In this document: positions 21,167 to 29,237 of the stretch, one piece after another
Position numbering within the stretch: the first letter of the stretch is position 1
How the letters are laid out: each line of letters begins with the position of its first letter
Origin: Flavobacterium sp.
GTDB taxonomy: Bacteria > Bacteroidota > Bacteroidia > Flavobacteriales > Flavobacteriaceae
Direction of reading: 5' to 3'
Assembly: GCF_039595935.1 (NCBI RefSeq)
Contig: NZ_JBCNKR010000004.1
Coordinates: 247,001 to 311,000 of the forward strand
Length of the DNA: 64,000 bases
Position numbers and translations under genes: made by a program
Notes under the pieces: generated by a model
Seen by the model: only the letters and a program-made list of their open reading frames with translations
Databases searched by the model: none
Told to the model about the DNA's origin: nothing

Positions 21167-22093
21167 ATGAAAAAATTAAATTTGTTAGCGTTAACAGTGA
21201 CATGTGTATTAGGTTTAGGGTTTGCATCTTGTGCAGAAGACACAAATCCAACTGTCAAAGATCAATCGGCAAGTGTAAGTACAAAAAACAGTACAAGCAA
21301 AGTAGCCGGCTCACCTTGGGTTAAACAATTTGAAGATACATTTGATGTAGGCTCCAATTTGTCACAATGGACAAAAGAACAGCGTGCAGATTATAATTCA
21401 TGGTATTGCGACTATGCCAGTTCAGTGCCTACTACACAATGGAGAGACGGAAAACAATGTTTGGAAATCAAGACTACAAAATTGAGCACATATAAGTATC
21501 AATCAGGGTTCATTTCTTCTCATTATCAATACAAGCCTGAAAACAATACAGAGTATATGCTTTCCGCCAATATTAAATTAATAGCAATGGATGGCGGAAC
21601 TTACAAGTCTTTCACGGAAACTTACGGTGCGTGGCCTGCTTTTTGGTCCGTACAGCAAAATGGCTGGCCAACCAAAGGAGAAATAGATATTATGGAAGGT
21701 TATTCATTTGCCCCAAATGCAAGTCGTTTTACTTCAAATCTTTTTTATGGAACTTCTTCGGGAACAAATTTATTAGGAAACGCTGCTGAAAGAAACTATC
21801 CTGGGAATTTTAATATTAACGGAAACGGCGGATGGCACTTGTATGAATCATTTTGGAAAATGCAAAACAATGTAGTAACCGTAACTATAAAAGTTGACAA
21901 TGTAACGGTTTCAACATACACAAACAGCAGTGCAGGCAATCTTAACTTAAACAATTTTGGACCACACTCTATTATATTTAATCTGAATGTTGGATCAAAA
22001 GATTCTAATTTTATTGACCCTAATAAAATCAACTTATTTTCGACTGTAATGATGTGGGTAGATGATGTAACGGTTTACAAAAGACCGCTTTAA
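21167..22093 (+). CDS. GH16-like beta-glucanase lipoprotein
   Basis: 308 residues, lipobox FASC (Cys22). The GH16 signature ExDxxE is present as EIDIME: Glu172 nucleophile, Asp174, Glu177 acid/base. Upstream AWPAFWSV and downstream WHLYESFWK and MMWVDDVTVYK also fit the jelly-roll fold. Substrate (laminarin, mixed-linkage glucan, agar-type or other) cannot be read. It is the last gene of the rightward PUL, 54 bp after GH10, and is followed by a terminator. Confidence 0.85.
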   Translation: MKKLNLLALTVTCVLGLGFASCAEDTNPTVKDQSASVSTKNSTSKVAGSPWVKQFEDTFDVGSNLSQWTKEQRADYNSWYCDYASSVPTTQWRDGKQCLEIKTTKLSTYKYQSGFISSHYQYKPENNTEYMLSANIKLIAMDGGTYKSFTETYGAWPAFWSVQQNGWPTKGEIDIMEGYSFAPNASRFTSNLFYGTSSGTNLLGNAAERNYPGNFNINGNGGWHLYESFWKMQNNVVTVTIKVDNVTVSTYTNSSAGNLNLNNFGPHSIIFNLNVGSKDSNFIDPNKINLFSTVMMWVDDVTVYKRPL

Positions 22094-22120
22094 TACTATA
22101 AGTTATTTCTACAAAAGAAT

Positions 22121-22157
22121 AAACCTGCAAATCAAAAGATCTGCAGGTTTTTTATTT
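22121..22157 (+). terminator. Terminator at the end of the xylan PUL
   Basis: AACCTGCA (22122-22129) pairs with TGCAGGTT (22142-22149), followed by a T-run. Confidence 0.8.
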
Positions 22158-22213
22158 TAATGGTAAAATCTAAAGGCAATTCTTATTTTCCCGGGACTTT
22201 AAATGTATCTTTT

Positions 22214-22957
22214 TTATACTAATACAGCTCCACCATCTATAACAAGAGATTGCCCTGTTACATGAGGCTGTTTTATTAGATAAAGAAAAGCCTGCGCAAT
22301 ATCCTCAGGTTCGCCTACTCTTTTTAATAAAGAACTATCTTCAATATATTTATAGAATCCAAGGCGATCTTCCTCACTTAGATTGTCCCATAAATTTGTT
22401 TTAATAACGCCGGCTGCAATATTATTTACTCTTATTGGCGCAAGTTCAACCGCCATAGCTCTTGTAAGAGCATTCATCGCACCGCAAATACTGGCTCCCA
22501 TACTGTAGCCCGTAGCAGGACGCTCACCAAAACTACCACTCATTAATGTTATCGAACCACCTTTATTAAGGTATTTTTTTCCATATTTAATTGCCGCAAT
22601 TACACCCCAAAAGCGAATCATAAAAAAGTTTTTAGACTCTTCAATATCCATATTGTCAATCATACTCATGTTTATGTTTTCACCGGCAGTGTAAATTAAG
22701 TGATCAAAATTTCCTATTTGATTAAAAAGATTTTTTATATTTTCTTCATTGCTTAAATCAACGGAAAATCCTGTGCTTTTATCAGAAAGTAATTCTAAAG
22801 CTGCAGACAATCTATTGGGATTACTCGAAACTATAACAACACTTGCACCTTCTTTTACTGCCGCTTTTGCTGCTGCCAATCCAAGGCCGGAACTTCCACC
22901 TAAAATAACAATCTTTTTGCTGCTTAACGGTTCTTTTGTTTTTAACTCATTTTCCAT
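22214..22957 (-). CDS. SDR-family oxidoreductase with altered catalytic motif
   Basis: 247 residues with a Rossmann cofactor site (LGGSSGLG at 19-26), an NAG-like TAGEN, Ser140/Ser142 before the active site, and Tyr151 in GYSMGAS. The usual YxxxK lysine is replaced by Ala155. The remaining SDR landmarks (TRAMAVELAPIRVN, DGGAVLV at the end) are intact. Related SDRs of this GASICGA type also lack the lysine, so it may be a branch property rather than decay. It has its own promoter and an upstream palindrome, and lies downstream of a Crp/Fnr gene on the same strand. Substrate unknown. Confidence 0.88.
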   Translation of the reverse strand: MENELKTKEPLSSKKIVILGGSSGLGLAAAKAAVKEGASVVIVSSNPNRLSAALELLSDKSTGFSVDLSNEENIKNLFNQIGNFDHLIYTAGENINMSMIDNMDIEESKNFFMIRFWGVIAAIKYGKKYLNKGGSITLMSGSFGERPATGYSMGASICGAMNALTRAMAVELAPIRVNNIAAGVIKTNLWDNLSEEDRLGFYKYIEDSSLLKRVGEPEDIAQAFLYLIKQPHVTGQSLVIDGGAVLV

Positions 22958-22981
22958 GATATATTTTTTAAAATTATATCA

Positions 22982-22989
22982 CAAATTTA
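22982..22989 (-). promoter_or_regulatory. -7 promoter box of the SDR gene
   Basis: Reading leftward, TAAATTTG is an exact TAnnTTTG. It gives a leader of about 20 nt to the ATG at 22957. The -33 zone has no TTTG, which fits an activator-dependent promoter. Confidence 0.5.
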
Positions 22990-23010
22990 TTGGGCGTATT
23001 GATTATTGCA

Positions 23011-23026
23011 TTTACCAATTGGTAAA
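23011..23026. promoter_or_regulatory. Perfect 16-bp palindrome, possible Crp/Fnr-type site
   Basis: TTTACCAATTGGTAAA is perfectly symmetric and can be read as TTACC-N4-GGTAA, the 5-4-5 layout of Crp/Fnr sites. Its centre is about 42 bp upstream of the start implied by the -7 box at 22982-22989, a class II activator position. The Crp/Fnr protein encoded just upstream is the natural candidate. Confidence 0.5.
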
Positions 23027-23155
23027 AACGAATAGTCCAAAAAAAAATTCTTTTTTGTACGGAATAGATTTTTTATTAAAAATGAATAATGCGTAATGAG
23101 AATCCAGCAAGGATAAAATTCATTACACGCTGAGTGGTAAATGTAAAGTAAATAA

Positions 23156-23728
23156 TTAGTGAATATTCCTGCGAATTCTACTTAATGACTGCTGAGTAAC
23201 ACCAAGATAAGAAGCAATACTGCTTAAGGAAACAAGTTTAGCAACATGTGGCTGCTGCTTAAGAAATAATTGATATCGAGATAACGAATCAAGACCTAAA
23301 TAACTGTTTCTTAATTCTACCTTGTCAAGGACTGCTTTTTGTATAATTTGATCTATGAGCTTTCCTATATGCGGTAAATTATCGTATAAAAACAATAAAT
23401 TCTCTTTACTGATCACTATGGTTTTTAGAGAAGAAGCCGCTTGTATAGCTTCTATAGCCTCTACTTGATTTGTAAAACTTTTTAAAATTGTACAAAACTG
23501 GTTTTCTTTAAAAAAAAAGTTAGTTACAATATTTCCATTTTCTTTGAGAACAGTAATTTTTGAAACTCCTTCACAAATAAAAAAAAGCTCTCTGCAAATA
23601 TTATTTGGATAAAAAAGATAATCTCCTTCTTTGTATTGGCGTGTTTCCAGTAAATCAGTTATAAGTAATTGATCCTTTATTTCAATCGACGCAAAAGACT
23701 CTAAGTAATTTATTAATTGGTTCGCCAT
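23156..23728 (-). CDS. Crp/Fnr-family transcriptional regulator
   Basis: 190 residues: a cyclic-nucleotide-binding-like beta-roll (about 15-120, with EGDYLFYPNN and FICEG) and a C-terminal winged helix with recognition segment VTQQSLSRIRR. The roll lacks an obvious PRxAT-type cAMP pocket and there is no cysteine cluster for an iron-sulfur centre, so its signal is unknown. It lies 199 bp upstream of the SDR gene on the same strand, with the palindrome between them. Confidence 0.88.
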   Translation of the reverse strand: MANQLINYLESFASIEIKDQLLITDLLETRQYKEGDYLFYPNNICRELFFICEGVSKITVLKENGNIVTNFFFKENQFCTILKSFTNQVEAIEAIQAASSLKTIVISKENLLFLYDNLPHIGKLIDQIIQKAVLDKVELRNSYLGLDSLSRYQLFLKQQPHVAKLVSLSSIASYLGVTQQSLSRIRRNIH

Positions 23729-23806
23729 TGTAAATTATTTTAGAACAATAATAAGTTCAAAAAATATTTTAAAATAGATTCCCTGTTGGTTCTGAAAGCT
23801 ACATGA

Positions 23807-24340
23807 TTATACTTTTGAAACAGGAATAACATTATTTTCCAAAAATACAATTAACTCCTTTATATTTCTACTTTCAGCATCTTTATTTGAAATCGAAATA
23901 ATATATCCATTTCTTTCTTTAATGTAAAGCAAAAGCAGGTCTTTAGTTAAAATCACTTTTTCAATCTTACTTAATTTGTGTTTAAAACCTCCTAAAGGAG
24001 AATAAACATAAAGAAAAGAGTTTGTAAAATTAAACCGGTATCTATTGATGAAATTTCCTGATTTTAATAATTTGTTTGTTAGATAAAATATGGCTTTGCA
24101 AATTGAATTTACAATCGAATATTGAATCATTAAAAAAAGTATTATGAGTGCTAAGCTTTTTATAACCCAGTCTATTAAATCATTATCACTTTTTAAATTG
24201 ATAAAAATCAACAGGAATAAAAAAACGCCAAGCAGGGCTGAAACCCTTTCTTTAAAAAGATGTTTAAAATACATCTTATTTAGTTTTTGAATTTCTGGTA
24301 CACTTAATCCAAACTCCAATGAAAAATTAGTAGTATTCAT
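23807..24340 (-). CDS. Small membrane protein resembling the YcxB family
   Basis: 177 residues with two hydrophobic helices (about 35-51 and 60-85) followed by a soluble beta-rich part (YRFNFTNSFLYVYSPLG, KIEKVILTKDLLLLYIKE). This layout resembles YcxB-like proteins, in which two helices precede a PH-like domain. Function is unknown. An exact -7 box (TAATTTTG, 24383-24390 read leftward) lies 42 bp upstream of the start. Confidence 0.65.
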   Translation of the reverse strand: MNTTNFSLEFGLSVPEIQKLNKMYFKHLFKERVSALLGVFLFLLIFINLKSDNDLIDWVIKSLALIILFLMIQYSIVNSICKAIFYLTNKLLKSGNFINRYRFNFTNSFLYVYSPLGGFKHKLSKIEKVILTKDLLLLYIKERNGYIISISNKDAESRNIKELIVFLENNVIPVSKV

Positions 24341-24685
24341 TTTTTTAATGTATTAAAATCTTGTTTTTGCACTTTACAATTACAAAATTATTTCAACATT
24401 AAGATTTCGAATATACTATTTAAGTCAAAATATTACCACAATAAGACATTTTCTAATTTTAAAATCGAAAATAAAATTGTGTAAATAGATTTTTCAAAAA
24501 ACAGCAAATTTTATCCAATAATTATCATTAAAAAACAGCCTTAATAAATTAAAAAAATATCATAATAAGACATAAAAACAAACACTATTTATTTTGTTTT
24601 CAAATAGTTAATTAATAACTAATCTTTAAGAGATATAACTCGATTATTTAATTATTTTTGCCTGATTTTAAAACATTTCTTACAA
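24341..24685. other. Intergenic region upstream of the orphan histidine kinase
   Basis: Very AT-rich with no ORF. It holds the leftward -7 box at 24383-24390, a rightward -7 box TATTTTTG at 24653-24660 about 25 bp before the kinase start, and the 10-mer AATAAGACAT twice in direct orientation (24440-24449 and 24564-24573). The repeat may be a regulator site; that is speculative. Confidence 0.5.
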
Positions 24686-25777
24686 ATGAAATTTCAGGAA
24701 ACCGAAGAAAAATTGAAAGAACGCATTAAAGAATTAACTTGTCTTTACGAAATTTCTAAAACAATATCGCAGTCACATTCTATTGAAAAAAAGGTTTTGA
24801 AAAAAATCATTTTATCCATTAAAAATGCATGGAAATTTAATAATGATGCTATTGTAGAACTTCATATTGCAGGTTATTATTTAACGACATCAAAAGTACC
24901 CAGAAAAACCGTTTTTCAAATCTGTACAATAAATACTGCATACAGCAATTCTGAATATATTAAGGTACATTATCCACAAGAGAAATACTCTCAGGATGAA
25001 TTTCTTGAAGACGAACAAAAACTTCTGAATACCGCTGCTGTCGAAATTGGCAATTATATTGAAAAGTTTCAAATATTAGAAAGAAAACAGTCTTTACGCA
25101 GAACAATTGAACGAATGGACCGTTTATCCACTCTCGGCGAAATGACTGCCGGAATTGCACATGAGCTCAATAATCCGCTTGGAAACATTTTAGGATATGC
25201 CGAACTGATTAAATTAAGTAACACTGATCCCGAAATAGATTCTGATATATCTACAATTATAAAAAGCACTATATATACTCGTGAAGTAGTAAAAAAATTA
25301 ATGTTTTTTGCTTCTGAAATGCCGCATCAGGCTAAGCTTGAAGAAATTAAACCCATCGCAACATTTGCTTTATCTTTCTTAAAACAAAACTTTCAAAAAA
25401 AAGATATCAAAAGCGAGTTAATTATTAAAGATGATTACTTGACCGCAAAAGTTGATTCGGTTCAAATTACACAGGTTTTTTTCAATTTATTAATAAATGC
25501 AATTTATGCATCACCGCCAAAAAGCATCATAAAAACAATTATCGATAATGATTCTGATTACTTATACATAATTGTGCAAGATGAAGGTCACGGAATAGCC
25601 GACGAAATTAAGGATAAAATATTTGAACCTTTTTTTACAACTAAAAAAATAAACACCGGCTCCGGCTTAGGACTGAGTGTTGTTCATGGAATTGTTAAAA
25701 GTCATAATGGCGAAATAACCGTAACAGATAATCTTCCACAAGGAGCAGTCTTTACTATAAAAATACCAATTAGTTAA
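24686..25777 (+). CDS. Orphan cytosolic sensor histidine kinase
   Basis: 363 residues, no membrane segment. Residues about 1-130 look GAF-like with flanking coiled coil (KLKERIKELTCLYEISKTIS at the start, EIGNYIEKFQILERKQS at the end). HisKA: His159 in GIAHELNNPLGN. HATPase: NLLINAIYASP N box, DEGHGIADEIKDKIFEPFF and GSGLGLSVVHG G boxes. No receiver or response-regulator gene is adjacent, so its partner is elsewhere. The signal is unknown. Confidence 0.9.
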   Translation: MKFQETEEKLKERIKELTCLYEISKTISQSHSIEKKVLKKIILSIKNAWKFNNDAIVELHIAGYYLTTSKVPRKTVFQICTINTAYSNSEYIKVHYPQEKYSQDEFLEDEQKLLNTAAVEIGNYIEKFQILERKQSLRRTIERMDRLSTLGEMTAGIAHELNNPLGNILGYAELIKLSNTDPEIDSDISTIIKSTIYTREVVKKLMFFASEMPHQAKLEEIKPIATFALSFLKQNFQKKDIKSELIIKDDYLTAKVDSVQITQVFFNLLINAIYASPPKSIIKTIIDNDSDYLYIIVQDEGHGIADEIKDKIFEPFFTTKKINTGSGLGLSVVHGIVKSHNGEITVTDNLPQGAVFTIKIPIS

Positions 25778-25856
25778 TTCAAAATGAATCTGAAAAAAGA
25801 AAACCAGATGATTACTAAGATATAATGCAGTACTGTATATTGCTGTATTTCTTTTC

Positions 25857-26315
25857 TTAAGATCGTCGTTTAGACAAATTTCTGTCGTACATAATAATGG
25901 CTCCTGCCACGGCTACGTTTAAGCTTTTTTCTGATTTGAATTTTACCAGATGATGACATTTATCCATTGCTTTTTTAGATAAGCCGTGATCTTCGGCACC
26001 TAATAAGTAAACACAGCGTCTTGGATGTTCGAATGTTTCTAAATCAGAGGCTTTATCTGTTAATTCAACTCCAACCAATCTTGCTCCTTTTGGTAAGTTT
26101 TCAAAAAAAGCTTCAAAGGTTTCATAATGAAAATATGGAATTGATTTTACTGCATCGTGAGTATCACAAGCTTGTTTGGCATATCGATTACCTATGGTAA
26201 ATATAAAAGTAGCGCCTAAATTTTGAGCCGATCGCCATAAAACACCAAGGTTTTCAGGAGTTTTACCATTCTGTATTCCTATCCCGAAATATTCATTTAC
26301 AAAATTATCATTCAT
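25857..26315 (-). CDS. TrmH/SpoU-family RNA 2'-O-methyltransferase
   Basis: 152 residues from the ATG at 26315, typical for a minimal SPOUT methyltransferase. Motif 1 is TPENLGVLWRSAQ. Motifs 2 and 3 are VYLLGAEDHGLSKKAMDKC and SLNVAVAGAI, which form the knotted AdoMet site. An in-frame ATG exists 12 codons upstream, but a strong promoter overlaps that extension and the family alignment starts at NEYFGIGI, so the later ATG is chosen. The RNA target (tRNA or rRNA) is not determined. Confidence 0.9.
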   Translation of the reverse strand: MNDNFVNEYFGIGIQNGKTPENLGVLWRSAQNLGATFIFTIGNRYAKQACDTHDAVKSIPYFHYETFEAFFENLPKGARLVGVELTDKASDLETFEHPRRCVYLLGAEDHGLSKKAMDKCHHLVKFKSEKSLNVAVAGAIIMYDRNLSKRRS

Positions 26316-26320
26316 AAAGG

Positions 26321-26351
26321 CAAAAGTACAAACTGTTAGTACATAAATCAA
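26321..26351 (-). promoter_or_regulatory. Promoter overlapping the trmH-like start (near-leaderless)
   Basis: Reading leftward: TTG (26351-26349), a 20-bp spacer, then TACTTTTG (26328-26321), an exact -7 box. The box ends only five bases before the ATG at 26315, so transcription should begin at or next to the start codon. Confidence 0.6.
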
Positions 26352-26384
26352 TTATTTAAAGCCTTTACAACAGAAAGTTTTTAT

Positions 26385-27509
26385 TTACTGATCCAGCCAG
26401 TTTTTAAATTCTGCCACTTTATTTTTACTGATAATAATATCTATTTTCGGGTCTGGTTTTATAATGAGTTTCAACTGATTTTTGCCATAAAGCAATATAC
26501 TGCTAATAGAACTTATATTTACAATAATTTGTCTGTTTGCTCTGTAAAAAGTAGTTTGATCCAGCCATTTCATAACTTCATCAAGACTGTTGTTACTGTT
26601 GTATTGACGGTTATCAAAAGTATAGATATATGTAATTCCGGTGTCGAGTAAAATATAGGCAATATCTTCTATATTCAGCTTTATCAATTCATCTTTATGA
26701 TAAGTGAGAATTCTTTTCTTTGGTATTTCAGAATCTTTCACTGCATCATTTTGAACACTTACATCTGCCAGATTTTGTAGTTTTTGCTGATTTGAATTTA
26801 ATTGCAGATTCAGTATTCGCAACTCATTTACTCTTGAATTCAGGTCTTCTTTTTCAAGATCGAAAACTCTTTCGTATTTTCTGTAAATAAGTCGTATGAT
26901 TATATAGCAGCAAACGCTTATAAATATTGTGCTTAAAAAAAGGCTTACTATAAACTGCAGATATAAATCTGATAGTTCCTCATCTAAAACAGCTAAATTA
27001 GCGTGCGAAGCCACCATCCAGTCTGTTCCGGCAACAGGATTTATATTTATTATTTCTGATTTTCTTTCCGGATTATTCGGAAATGTACGCAAACCTCCTG
27101 CTTTTTCTCCTTGTTCCAGAACCGTGCTTAATGGTTTAAACTCTTTATTTCCTATTTTGTTTACCTGAGAATTGTCTTGTTGAATTTTAAGTCCAATTAA
27201 TGCCGGATTAGGATGACAGAGTTCAATTCCTTTTTGATTATACATACAGATAAAATCACTTTTTATATCTGTATTTTCGATGCTTACCTGAAGATTGCGA
27301 ATTACCTGTTCCTGAGATAAACCACTGCGAAGCTGTTGTTCTAAAAGTCGGGAAATTTCCCTAACTTCCCTTTCCCCAGATTCTAATTTACTATTGCATA
27401 ATTTTTCTTTGGCTGACTGATACAAATAAGTACTGGAAATTATACTAATAATCAGCACAACAATACTAATGCTTATTAGTGTCAAAGTATAGAGCTTTGC
27501 TTTTTTCAT
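26385..27509 (-). CDS. Membrane-anchored sensor with LytTR DNA-binding domain
   Basis: 374 residues: membrane helix about 8-30, an extracytoplasmic Cache-like sensor about 31-182 (CMYNQKGIELCHPNP, GTDWMVASHANL), membrane helix about 184-208, a coiled coil about 212-250, and a LytTR DNA-binding domain about 268-373 (RILTYHKDELIKLNIEDI, FYRANRQIIVN). It is a one-component transmembrane transcription factor with no kinase domain. It is divergent from the cytochrome P460 genes across 189 bp, which makes those genes a likely target. Ligand unknown. Confidence 0.88.
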   Translation of the reverse strand: MKKAKLYTLTLISISIVVLIISIISSTYLYQSAKEKLCNSKLESGEREVREISRLLEQQLRSGLSQEQVIRNLQVSIENTDIKSDFICMYNQKGIELCHPNPALIGLKIQQDNSQVNKIGNKEFKPLSTVLEQGEKAGGLRTFPNNPERKSEIININPVAGTDWMVASHANLAVLDEELSDLYLQFIVSLFLSTIFISVCCYIIIRLIYRKYERVFDLEKEDLNSRVNELRILNLQLNSNQQKLQNLADVSVQNDAVKDSEIPKKRILTYHKDELIKLNIEDIAYILLDTGITYIYTFDNRQYNSNNSLDEVMKWLDQTTFYRANRQIIVNISSISSILLYGKNQLKLIIKPDPKIDIIISKNKVAEFKNWLDQ

Positions 27510-27655
27510 AAATTTTGGTAAGCCTTAAAACGAAATCAGTTTAGAAAATTTTGCTTAGGCTAAAATAAGCAATTTATTTAGCTTACACTATTCGGCTTTA
27601 CGGGTTAAAAATTCCCTTTGGAGTAATTAAATCTTTTAAACACTGGGGTTAACAC

Positions 27656-27663
27656 TAATTTTG
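27656..27663 (+). promoter_or_regulatory. -7 promoter box of the P460 operon
   Basis: TAATTTTG is an exact TAnnTTTG, 35 bp before the start, with TTTT 18 bp upstream in place of TTTG. GGGTTAA occurs twice (27602-27608 and 27646-27652) beside it and might be a regulator site. Confidence 0.45.
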
Positions 27664-27698
27664 ATTTCATTATTTATTTCAACTTAAAAATAAAACAA

Positions 27699-28685
27699 AT
27701 GAGAAAAGGACTTAAAATCATCGCAATTTTACTGCTCGCATTTATTGCTTTACAATTTTGGAAACCTGAAGAAATTAAATACACCACGCCAACAAAGAAC
27801 TTAACTAATGTTCCGGCAGATGTGAATACTATTTTAAGAAATTCCTGTTTTGACTGTCATTCAAATACAGCCAATCTTGCCTGGTTTGACAAAATTACGC
27901 CTGCTAATTTTCTGGTAGCTTCTCATATTAAAGATGGACGAAAAGCGCTTAATTTCTCTAATTGGGATTCTCTGGAGAAACCCAAACAAAATGCTTTACT
28001 CTTTTACGCTTTCAATAAAATATTATCCGGCGAAATGCCTCTTAAGAGTTATACTGCTTTACATCCTTCTGCAAAATTGAATGATAACGCCATCGCTGTT
28101 TTAAAAAATTATATAACTACAAGGGCAGTCCGTAAACCAAATCAGAATATTTCGTTTACTCCTATTTCTCAGACTGATGGAAAAAAACTGCCAAATAAAA
28201 AATTAACTGATTATACGAAAGTAAAACCTACTCTAAATAATATTTCATACATACCCGACTTTAGAAACTGGAAAGCTGTTAGTACATCTGACCGTTTTGA
28301 TAACGGCAGTATGCGCATTATTTACGGAAACAAAATTGCCGTAAAAGCTATTGCTGAACATCAAACCAACCCCTGGCCCGACGGTGCAATTTTTGCCAAA
28401 ACAGCCTGGAAACAAAAAACTGAAGCCGATGGAACCATATCTGCCGGAGAATTTATTCAGGTCGAATTTATGATAAAAGATGCTGAGAAATATAAATCGA
28501 CTAAAGGCTGGGGATGGGCAAGATGGAAAGGAAATGATTTAAAACCTTACGGAGATAATGCCAGTTTTGATCAGGAATGTATTTCGTGCCATAATCCTGT
28601 AAAGAATAACGATTATGTTTTTACAACTCCGCTTCATCTCGATATCAATAAATTTAATATCTACAATCAAAACAAAAAAATATGA
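27699..28685 (+). CDS. Dihaem cytochrome: haem-binding domain plus cytochrome P460 domain
   Basis: 328 residues with an N-terminal membrane anchor/signal (about 6-20). An N-terminal haem-binding domain carries CFDCH at 50-54 (CxxCH). The C-terminal part (about 175-310) resembles cytochrome P460, with WPDGAIFAKTAWK and a second site CISCH at 294-298. P460 proteins are periplasmic haem enzymes that oxidise small nitrogen compounds or detoxify; whether the P460 lysine cross-link is present cannot be seen. The stop overlaps the next start (ATGA), so the two genes are co-translated. Confidence 0.85.
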   Translation: MRKGLKIIAILLLAFIALQFWKPEEIKYTTPTKNLTNVPADVNTILRNSCFDCHSNTANLAWFDKITPANFLVASHIKDGRKALNFSNWDSLEKPKQNALLFYAFNKILSGEMPLKSYTALHPSAKLNDNAIAVLKNYITTRAVRKPNQNISFTPISQTDGKKLPNKKLTDYTKVKPTLNNISYIPDFRNWKAVSTSDRFDNGSMRIIYGNKIAVKAIAEHQTNPWPDGAIFAKTAWKQKTEADGTISAGEFIQVEFMIKDAEKYKSTKGWGWARWKGNDLKPYGDNASFDQECISCHNPVKNNDYVFTTPLHLDINKFNIYNQNKKI

Positions 28686-29152
28686 GACCATTTCACTTTA
28701 TCACAATTGTACTTTTTATTACACTTTTAAGTTGTAATGAAAATAGTAAACACAACATTAACGAAAAAGCTTCTGTATCAGCATTAGATGTACTGCCTGA
28801 AAATCCTTTATTATTGTCTCCCATTACATTTTCTATTAATCCAAAAAAAGGCACTATGTCGACTTTATACGGAAATACTACTGCATTTCAGTATGCAAAA
28901 ACGAGAGTAGACAGTTCTTATCCTCAAGGATCTGTTTTATATGAAGTTAACTGGAAACAAAAACCAGATTCGCTATGGTATGGCGCTAATATTCCGGATA
29001 AAATAATTAGTGTAGAAAAAGTAGCATTTACAGGAGATTCAATTCCTAAATATGAATTGTATGTGGGCCATCCTTTAAAAAAAGTTTCTTTTAACAATGA
29101 AAATAAAAGAATAGCTTCGATAGTATCTAAACGTATGGCAGAAACTCCTTAA
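28682..29152 (+). CDS. P460-fold-like lipoprotein without haem motif
   Basis: 156 residues, lipobox LLSC (Cys18). The sequence MSTLYGNTTAFQYAK, YPQGSVLYEVNWKQK and YGANIPDKI follows the same pattern as the P460 domain of its neighbour (IYGNKIAVKAIAEH, WPDGAIFAKTAWKQK), but there is no CxxCH. It overlaps the P460 gene by 4 bp. It may be a partner subunit or chaperone of the cytochrome; that is inference. Confidence 0.7.
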   Translation: MRPFHFITIVLFITLLSCNENSKHNINEKASVSALDVLPENPLLLSPITFSINPKKGTMSTLYGNTTAFQYAKTRVDSSYPQGSVLYEVNWKQKPDSLWYGANIPDKIISVEKVAFTGDSIPKYELYVGHPLKKVSFNNENKRIASIVSKRMAETP

Positions 29153-29188
29153 CATAAAAAATTATTCGTTCTTACTTTAAACATAATG

Positions 29189-29222
29189 AACTTCCATAAT
29201 TAAACCATTATGGAAGTTTATT
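29189..29222. terminator. Bidirectional terminator between convergent genes
   Basis: AACTTCCATAAT (29189-29200) and ATTATGGAAGTT (29207-29218) are perfect 12-bp arms with a 6-base loop, lying between two convergent genes. Confidence 0.75.
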
Positions 29223-29237
29223 CTTTAATTAATATTA

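Noticed and set aside
22749..23096. 115-codon frame antisense to the SDR start and running into the palindrome region
   Set aside because: Shadow of the SDR gene continuing into AT-rich DNA; covers the operator-like palindrome and -7 box.
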